A stretch of 64,000 nt of DNA from Microbulbifer sp. HZ11 (GTDB taxonomy: Bacteria; Pseudomonadota; Gammaproteobacteria; Pseudomonadales; Cellvibrionaceae), in contig NZ_JELR01000001.1 of assembly GCF_000708675.1 (NCBI RefSeq), positions 868,001 to 932,000 on the forward strand, read 5' to 3'. The notes beneath the pieces were generated by a model. The model did no database searches and was not told where the DNA came from. It worked only from the letters and a program-made list of their open reading frames with translations. Below, piece after piece: positions 59,325 to 64,000 of this stretch (position 1 is its first letter; each line of letters begins with the position of its first letter). A program made the position numbers and the translations under genes.

Positions 59325-59339
59325 AAAATCAAGGACTTA
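59325..59339 (+). repeat. Prophage-end motif, right copy
   Basis: AAAATCAAGGACTTA borders the right att repeat directly. It differs from the left-end copy (23107-23121) by one base and has the same orientation. It may be a recombination-protein site. Confidence 0.4.
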
Positions 59340-59387
59340 ATATGGGGTGGCCGACGGGTTTCGAACCCGCGACCTCAGGAGCCACAA
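59340..59387 (-). other. attR within tRNA-His
   Basis: These 48 bp repeat attL (23041-23088) with two changes at 59359-59360. They supply the 3' part of tRNA-His from the anticodon loop to CCA. Strand exchange probably took place in the 27-bp identical block 59361-59387. Confidence 0.85.
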
Positions 59388-59419
59388 TCCTGTGCTCTAC
59401 CAACTGAGCTACGGCCACC
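59343..59419 (-). tRNA. tRNA-His(GTG), 3' half supplied by the prophage
   Basis: The 77-nt gene begins GGTGGCCGTAGCTCAG (with the extra G of tRNA-His), has anticodon loop TTGTGGC (GTG) and ends CGGCCAC-C-CCA. Its T-loop is TTCGAAA, while the displaced original at attL has TTCGATC. The stems are intact, so the gene should be functional. Confidence 0.96.
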
Positions 59420-59505
59420 ATTGAACGCTGTTTAACGTTGTACACTGTGGCTGCACAACGGCGATGTTTCCACCGCACTCCCAGCCTGGCCCAAAGCCCG
59501 GCAGG

Positions 59506-59573
59506 GTAAAAATCGCTGTGTGCAAAGCACTGCTTTGCGGCGATTTTTACGCCCATCAGCTGTGCTGATGGGC
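59506..59573. repeat. Two perfect hairpins between tRNA-Arg and tRNA-His
   Basis: GTAAAAATCGC (59506-59516) pairs with GCGATTTTTAC (59540-59550) and encloses GCAAAG/CTTTGC (59522-59527 and 59533-59538). GCCCATCAGC (59551-59560) pairs perfectly with GCTGATGGGC (59564-59573). Neither is followed by a T-run. They may be tRNA precursor processing structures or an extragenic repeat. Confidence 0.5.
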
Positions 59574-59648
59574 CGGAATAGTCCTGCGTCTTTTAGCTCG
59601 CTGCGGACCATCACTAGTCTGCCAAGCTCGCAGCCACTATCAGAGATA

Positions 59649-59725
59649 TGGCACGCCCGGCAGGACTCGAACCTGCGACCATCCGCTTAGAAGGCGGATG
59701 CTCTATCCAGCTGAGCTACGGGCGC
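59649..59725 (-). tRNA. tRNA-Arg(TCT)
   Basis: The 77-nt gene begins GCGCCCGTAGCTCAGC, has anticodon loop CTTCTAA (TCT) and ends CGGGCGT-G-CCA. Arms are complete. It lies between tRNA-Pro and tRNA-His on the - strand. Confidence 0.96.
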
Positions 59726-59742
59726 AAGAAAACCCGGTAAAT

Positions 59743-59819
59743 TGGTCGGGGCAGAGGGATTCGAACCCCCGACATCCTGCTCCCAAAGCAGGCGCGCTAC
59801 CAGACTGCGCTATGCCCCG
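59743..59819 (-). tRNA. tRNA-Pro(TGG)
   Basis: The 77-nt gene begins CGGGGCATAGCGCAGTC, has anticodon loop TTTGGGA (TGG) and ends TGCCCCG-A-CCA. It is the first gene of the Pro-Arg-His cluster in the direction of transcription. Confidence 0.96.
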
Positions 59820-60241
59820 ATTTCTTTCCCGAGGGTGTCCCCCCGTTCGAGAGCGCGCATATTACTTGCGGCTCCCTAGGGTGTCAACGGCGCTAAGCCA
59901 TTCTTTTTTAAAGTAGTTTAGCCTTTCGCCAATGTGGCGATGTTATGAGTGACCGAATAGGGAAAATGTTCGCCGCTTGTGCGAAAATGCCGCGCCTAAA
60001 TTAAGCTTTAGCAGGCTGACGGTCTTAGGCGCTCGTCGCGAGGGAAAGTCCGGTTCGAGCTATTTTGCGTGCAAACCCGAGGCGAATAGCCAGCTAATTA
60101 ACGAGGGTTTGTACACAAAAGAGCCGAATCCGGCTTTACCACAGCAGAGCAGTCCTAAGTTCGACAGCCTGCTCGCTCCAACATCTAATGAGTGCCCCGC
60201 CCACATGGCGCCGGTACTCCCTGTTCAGGTTGAGAAACTCT
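59820..60241. other. Gene-free region upstream of folD
   Basis: No convincing gene was found in these 422 bp. They hold the promoter side of the tRNA cluster and of folD. The part 59992-60042 can fold: GCGCCTAA (59992-59999) with TTAGGCGC (60025-60032), then CTCG-TCG-CGAG (60032-60042). A small AGCCG/CGGCT pair is near 60122-60136. A leader or small RNA is possible, but no known family fits. Confidence 0.45.
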
Positions 60242-61087
60242 ATGTCTGCACTGGTTCTGGATGGCAAGGCCCTTGCCCAGAAAACAGAAGAAGAACTGTC
60301 TGCCCGCGTTGCCGCCATGAAAGAAAAGAGCGGCGGCCAGACGCCGATTCTGGCTACTATCCTGGTGGGCGACGACCCTGCATCCGCCACTTACGTAAAG
60401 ATGAAGGGCAATGCCTGCCGCCGAATTGGCATGGACTCCCTGCAAGTGGAGCTCCCCTCCTCCACAACCACGGCACAGCTGCTGGCGAAAATTGAAGAGC
60501 TGAATGCCAACCCGAATGTACACGGTATCCTGTTACAGCACCCGGTACCCGAGCAGATTGACGAGCGCGCCTGCTTCGATGCTATCGCCCTGAACAAAGA
60601 TGTCGACGGCGTAACCTGTCTGGGCTTTGGCCGCATGGCAATGGGTGAAGAAGCATACGGCTGCGCTACGCCCAAAGGCATCATGCGCTTGCTGGAAGCG
60701 TACGATATTGAAATGGAAGGTAAACACGCGGTGGTCGTGGGCCGCAGTCCGATTCTTGGCAAACCTATGGCCGCAATGCTGCTGAACGCCAATGCCACTG
60801 TGACCATCTGCCACTCGCGCACCCAGGACCTGGAGGATCACATCCGCCGCGCGGATATTGTGGTCGGTGCGGTGGGCCGCCCGGAGTTTATCAAGGCCGA
60901 CTGGATCAAGGACGGCGCCGTAGTTGTGGACGCCGGGTACCACCCGGGTGGCGTGGGCGATATCGAACTGGGGCCACTGGCAGAACGCGTATCAGCCTAT
61001 ACCCCGGTTCCCGGAGGCGTAGGTCCTATGACCATCAATACCCTGATTTACCAATCCGTCGATTCCGGTGAGAAAAAACTTGGCTAA
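60242..61087 (+). CDS. folD: Bifunctional methylenetetrahydrofolate dehydrogenase/cyclohydrolase
   Basis: FolD (281 aa from ATG 60242) interconverts methylene-, methenyl- and formyl-tetrahydrofolate in the cytoplasm. It has the catalytic Y51/K55 pair in [15 protein letters not shown], the QLPLP-like loop as [16 protein letters not shown], and the NADP site [23 protein letters not shown] closes the family signature. The start was chosen over an upstream in-frame ATG at 60188 because it fits the family length. Confidence 0.95.
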   Translation: MSALVLDGKALAQKTEEELSARVAAMKEKSGGQTPILATILVGDDPASATYVKMKGNACRRIGMDSLQVELPSSTTTAQLLAKIEELNANPNVHGILLQHPVPEQIDERACFDAIALNKDVDGVTCLGFGRMAMGEEAYGCATPKGIMRLLEAYDIEMEGKHAVVVGRSPILGKPMAAMLLNANATVTICHSRTQDLEDHIRRADIVVGAVGRPEFIKADWIKDGAVVVDAGYHPGGVGDIELGPLAERVSAYTPVPGGVGPMTINTLIYQSVDSGEKKLG

Positions 61088-61811
61088 GTCCACTTCACCA
61101 CAATCGGCATCCGCCCCCATGCGCCTGGATAAAGCCGTCAGTCAGGTGACCGACCTGTCCCGAGCAGATGTGAAAAGAGCCGCGCGCCAGGAACGGATTA
61201 CCGTCAATGGCGTAGCGGTAACCGACCCCTCCGCAAAAATCAGTGACACCGATGAACTTTGCCTGGACGGGGACATACTGAGCGCGGCAGGCCCGCGCTA
61301 CTTTATGCTGAACAAGCCACTTGGCTACGTGTGCGCCACTAAGGACGGGGAACACCCCATCGTTTTGGACCTCTTGGACGAGCCGAATCTGCAAAAACTG
61401 CATATTGCCGGACGTTTGGATATTGATACTACCGGGTTGGTACTGATTACCGACGACGGCCAGTGGTCCCACCGCATTGCCTCACCTCGCCATCAGTGCG
61501 CCAAAACTTACTATGCGCACTTGGCGGAGCCGATTGCAGACGATGCAGTAGAGAAGTTTGAAAAAGGGGTCTGGCTCAACAATGAGAAAACCCGCACCAA
61601 ACCCGCCAAGCTGGAAATCCTTTACCGCAACGAAGTGCGCATCACCATTACCGAGGGACGCTACCATCAGGTAAAACGTATGTTTGCCGCCCTTGGCAAT
61701 AAAGTATTGGAGCTACACCGAGAAAGCATCGGTGAGATCCAATTGGACGAGATGCTGACGGAAGGGGAATACCGCCCACTGACGCCAGAAGAAATCGCCA
61801 GTATTGGTTGA
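61068..61811 (+). CDS. rRNA pseudouridine synthase, RsuA family
   Basis: The 247-residue enzyme has an N-terminal S4 RNA-binding domain ([30 protein letters not shown]) and the catalytic D118 in [10 protein letters not shown]. The block KTYYAHL and [15 protein letters not shown] completes the RsuA/RluB/E/F signature. It most likely makes pseudouridine 516 in 16S rRNA, but an RluE-type target cannot be excluded. It overlaps the end of folD by 20 nt. Confidence 0.88.
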   Translation: MRKNLAKSTSPQSASAPMRLDKAVSQVTDLSRADVKRAARQERITVNGVAVTDPSAKISDTDELCLDGDILSAAGPRYFMLNKPLGYVCATKDGEHPIVLDLLDEPNLQKLHIAGRLDIDTTGLVLITDDGQWSHRIASPRHQCAKTYYAHLAEPIADDAVEKFEKGVWLNNEKTRTKPAKLEILYRNEVRITITEGRYHQVKRMFAALGNKVLELHRESIGEIQLDEMLTEGEYRPLTPEEIASIG

Positions 61812-61843
61812 TTCACTCCGATCACTTCCGCCGGAATCCAACT

Positions 61844-62863
61844 ATGCCTGCCCTGCTCTCCCAACTGTTACGCGAAAGTGACGCGAACACCCTTTGGATC
61901 GCAGACGAGAACGCCAAAGCCCTGCTAACCCAGGGCTTCTCCTTTTCTGGAACGCTACTCAGTAACCGCTGGGATCTGGTACAGGCAGCGCTACAGTGTG
62001 GAATCACCGCCATTTTTTCAGACTTTGAGCTGGCAAAAGCCGGCTCGGATTTCTCGCAGATTATTTACCCTGTCTCCAAGGAAAAGGCGGCGGTTCATCA
62101 TGTCATCAATTCCGCACCGCTCGTGTTGCGCGAAAACGGCGAACTGATTCTGTTGGGCAGCAAGAACAGCGGTATCAAGACCTACGCGCAAAAGGCAGCT
62201 CAGTACCTGGGCACGCAGAAGAGCCTGCAAAAACACGGCACGGAATATCTGAGTCGCAACAATTTTCCTGTTGGCACGACACTCGGTGCGCCACTGGACG
62301 ATAGCGAATACCCGTGGCTCCGGGCGCTGATAGAACTGGATGGCCTCTATTCCAAACCTGGCCTGTTTGGCTGGAACAAAATCGATGTGGGCAGTGCCCT
62401 GCTGGCCAATCACCTTGCCGACCATATGCGGCCCGCTCTTTTTACCGCGGTGGATCTGGGCTGCGGTTATGGCTACTTGAGTCGCGAGCTGTCAAAACTG
62501 GCCCCGCAGGCGCACATCCTGGCTACAGACAACAATGCTGCGGCACTGCTTGCCTGTGAAAAAAACTTCACTGAGAGCAAGATTCCAGGTGAAGTCATTC
62601 CCGGTGATGCCGGATCGGAAATAGCCAGCGCGTCAGCAGATATGATTTTGTGTAATCCGCCTTTTCACCAGGGGTTCCAGGTCGAAGGTGATCTGACAAC
62701 ACGCTTTCTCGATCAGGCAGCACGTATACTGCGCCCGAAAGGCACGGCATTATTTGTGGTAAATGAATTTATTCCGCTGGGGAAAAAAGCTGAGGAACGC
62801 TTTCAGCAAGTGGAGTTACTGGAGAAGGCCAGAGGTTTCTGTATCTATCGCCTATTGCGATAA
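61844..62863 (+). CDS. rsmC: RsmC-type 16S rRNA guanine methyltransferase
   Basis: The product (339 aa from ATG 61844) has the RsmC/RlmG two-domain layout. The N-terminal half is a degenerate methyltransferase. The C-terminal half has SAM motif DLGCGYGYLSREL and the N2-guanine motif CNPPFHQG. RsmC methylates G1207 of 16S rRNA. RlmG is the alternative, but the length favours RsmC. It lies 32 nt after the rsuA-family gene, so the two RNA-modification genes may be co-transcribed. Confidence 0.85.
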   Translation: MPALLSQLLRESDANTLWIADENAKALLTQGFSFSGTLLSNRWDLVQAALQCGITAIFSDFELAKAGSDFSQIIYPVSKEKAAVHHVINSAPLVLRENGELILLGSKNSGIKTYAQKAAQYLGTQKSLQKHGTEYLSRNNFPVGTTLGAPLDDSEYPWLRALIELDGLYSKPGLFGWNKIDVGSALLANHLADHMRPALFTAVDLGCGYGYLSRELSKLAPQAHILATDNNAAALLACEKNFTESKIPGEVIPGDAGSEIASASADMILCNPPFHQGFQVEGDLTTRFLDQAARILRPKGTALFVVNEFIPLGKKAEERFQQVELLEKARGFCIYRLLR

Positions 62864-62898
62864 ATCACCGACACTTCCCCGGAAACTACTCAACCAAA

Positions 62899-63354
62899 TC
62901 AGTAATCTCTGAGGTTGAACAGATTCATTGACAGCGTATGCTCCTCGAGCTGCTCCAGCTCAAGTAATCGCTCCAATGCATGCTTCGCGCTGGGTGTATC
63001 CGCCACCAGTAGCAGATCCCGATACTGGTCCGCCAGATACATTTCGATGTCCATCGCTATTTGCCCAATGGCTTCCACATCCGTGATATCCGTATTGCGC
63101 AACCGTTGCAGTAACTCAGGCTCACGCCCCTCTGGTGCAAACTGCACCCACGTATGCAACGCCCCCTCCCCCACATCTTCCCGAAAGTTCTCCAGAGTAT
63201 GCGTCATGGAGACCTCCCGGCGCTTTAACTGGTCAAGCAAGAGACTGGCGCGCGCATTCACGGAAAGTAGTTCGAACTCTTCGTACTGACGGCTTAACTT
63301 AAGGTGGAACTCCCTCCCCTCCTGGATCACATCTTCCAAGGTCTTGTACCGCAT
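62899..63354 (-). CDS. Hypothetical helical protein
   Basis: The 151-residue protein (ATG 63354) is predicted to be nearly all helix: TLEDVIQEGREFHLKLSRQYEEFE and LLDQLKRREVSMTHTLENF. Acidic/His spacing recalls ferritin-like four-helix bundles, but a clear ExxH pair set is not seen. The function is unknown. Confidence 0.6.
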   Translation of the reverse strand: MRYKTLEDVIQEGREFHLKLSRQYEEFELLSVNARASLLLDQLKRREVSMTHTLENFREDVGEGALHTWVQFAPEGREPELLQRLRNTDITDVEAIGQIAMDIEMYLADQYRDLLLVADTPSAKHALERLLELEQLEEHTLSMNLFNLRDY

Positions 63355-63438
63355 CAACTGGTCCCGGGAAAATAACTGACTAAAATCAGTATAGACTCAA
63401 GGATCATTAACCCGCCAATCGAAATCCCCCGGTTCGAC

Positions 63439-64000
63439 CTACCGAAGCGGGCGCAGACGGGCATCCAATTTTCGGCACGGATCGCGGGGATTAATTGCGG
63501 AAGGGGCCCACTGAAGAAGATCGGCACGGAGGAGAGGAGCACGACTGAAAACACCTATACAGTTTTCGTATTCGGGGTGCTCGAAGGTCCAGGCGCCCTT
63601 GCCGGGCGCAAGCTGTGAACGAACCACTGAAGTACGCCAGCCGCTATCCAGCAACTCCCGGCGACAGCCAAAGTTACCGACCACTACACCATGAGGAGCT
63701 AGGATATTCAGCAGCTGTCGGCACCAGTCCGGATCGGCGGGAAAGGCTCTCCGAGCCTCACCATCTGCATGTCCAAAAAGATCATCGACTACCAAGTCGA
63801 ACTGCGCGGCCTTGGACTGCTGACACCCGGATAGATACTCGCGGGCATCCGCGCAAATCAGTTCAGCCCCTTTCACACCGAAAAAGCGCCGGGCAACATT
63901 GAGGTGTACGCGATCGATATCCACACCCACAATGGAATCCGGAGCCACAAATGACTGCAACAACCGAATCAACGCACCGCCCCCCACCCCAAGCAGTAGG
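63439..64000 (-). CDS. Spermidine synthase-like methyltransferase-fold protein (5' truncated)
   Basis: The frame is open to the window edge and its start lies beyond it. The visible 187 residues have a Rossmann core: LGVGGGALIRLL, IVGVDIDRVHLNVARRFF, LICADAREYL and FDLVVDDLFGHADGE. This is the spermidine synthase/fused MFS-spermidine synthase-like pattern. Polyamine synthesis cannot be assumed, because many such proteins have unknown substrates. Confidence 0.75.
   Translation of the reverse strand, partial: LLLGVGGGALIRLLQSFVAPDSIVGVDIDRVHLNVARRFFGVKGAELICADAREYLSGCQQSKAAQFDLVVDDLFGHADGEARRAFPADPDWCRQLLNILAPHGVVVGNFGCRRELLDSGWRTSVVRSQLAPGKGAWTFEHPEYENCIGVFSRAPLLRADLLQWAPSAINPRDPCRKLDARLRPLR

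Larger units (their letters stand above)
23062..59387. mobile_element. Siphovirus-type prophage integrated in tRNA-His
   Basis: About 36.3 kb lies between the 27-bp direct repeats 23062-23088 and 59361-59387. The right copy is inside an intact tRNA-His beside a tyrosine integrase. Head, portal, HK97-like capsid, long-tail (tape measure, tail tube, G/GT), lysis, replication and lysogeny genes are all present without obvious breaks. This indicates a complete temperate siphophage with lambda/HK97-like organisation. Late genes and the replication pair are on the - strand; the repressor, early accessory operon and integrase are on the + strand. Confidence 0.93.

Noticed and set aside
59977..60495. 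+ strand frame and RNA-like segment before folD
   Set aside because: The frame overlaps folD out of frame. I considered RNase P RNA (a GGGAAAGTCCGG segment at about 60041) and tmRNA, but neither conserved core nor tRNA-like end is present.
63354..63554. 66-residue - strand frame
   Set aside because: It overlaps the spermidine synthase-like gene in another frame and shows no independent support.

Overview
The window looks like a piece of chromosome from a marine-type gammaproteobacterium, possibly Cellvibrionales/Microbulbifer-like. That assignment is inferred from the housekeeping genes (nadK, cysC, folD, rsuA- and rsmC-type genes, a Pro-Arg-His tRNA cluster) and from general protein character. 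No rRNA is present and I could not search a database. Two accessory blocks sit in this chromosome: a polysaccharide-biosynthesis cluster (about 4.2-15.4 kb) and a complete siphovirus-type prophage (about 23.06-59.39 kb).

Left chromosome (1-4165): the end of a Bat operon on the + strand, with a BatA fragment, a fused BatB-BatC and BatD. Next (4193-15378, all on the - strand, visibly richer in A+T) is a glycan locus. Read in transcription order it holds a coiled-coil/SAM-domain protein, a two-domain polymerase closely resembling KfoC/PmHAS (chondroitin or hyaluronan synthase type), a pyruvyltransferase-family protein, a GT2, a membrane protein fused to a degenerate kinase-like domain, two more GT2s and an SDR epimerase. 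From 15.6 to 22.8 kb come NAD kinase, a PLP-dependent deaminase/desulfhydrase overlapping a RES/Xre toxin-antitoxin pair, tRNA-Asp and tRNA-Val embedded in repeated mini-hairpin arrays, a secreted DUF6351-like hydrolase and a CysC-type adenylylsulfate kinase.

Prophage (att repeats 23041-23088 and 59340-59387, the latter inside tRNA-His): late genes lie on the - strand in HK97/lambda order. They are an antiterminator-like gene, holin, SAR endolysin, nested Rz/Rz1, HNH, TerS, TerL, portal, ClpP-like protease, major capsid, connectors, tail tube, frameshifted G/GT chaperones, tape measure, a 1906-residue tail-tip protein ending in a Hint-like domain and a PagL-like outer-membrane barrel. A primase pair (- strand), a Cro/CI-type divergent switch, a DEDDh exonuclease-BRCT-membrane protein and a rightward early operon (antirepressor, DUF2303, C5-methyltransferase, excisionase-like gene, tyrosine integrase) complete it. 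Two promoters with the same operator motif (consensus ATAAGCAAACTTAT) link the switch to the early operon. All expected modules are intact, so the prophage may be inducible.

Right chromosome (59388-64000): tRNA-His, tRNA-Arg and tRNA-Pro on the - strand, then folD, an rsuA-family gene and an rsmC-type gene on the + strand, and two - strand genes, the last cut by the window edge.

The most notable observations are: the KfoC/PmHAS-like polymerase next to a membrane-pseudokinase fusion; a dense cluster of nine TCGGAG/CTCCGA hexamers between the primase and the late genes (candidate phage origin); the paired operators; the -1 frameshift site; the PagL-like prophage gene; the Hint-tailed tail protein; and two tRNA-linked hairpin arrays whose stems covary.
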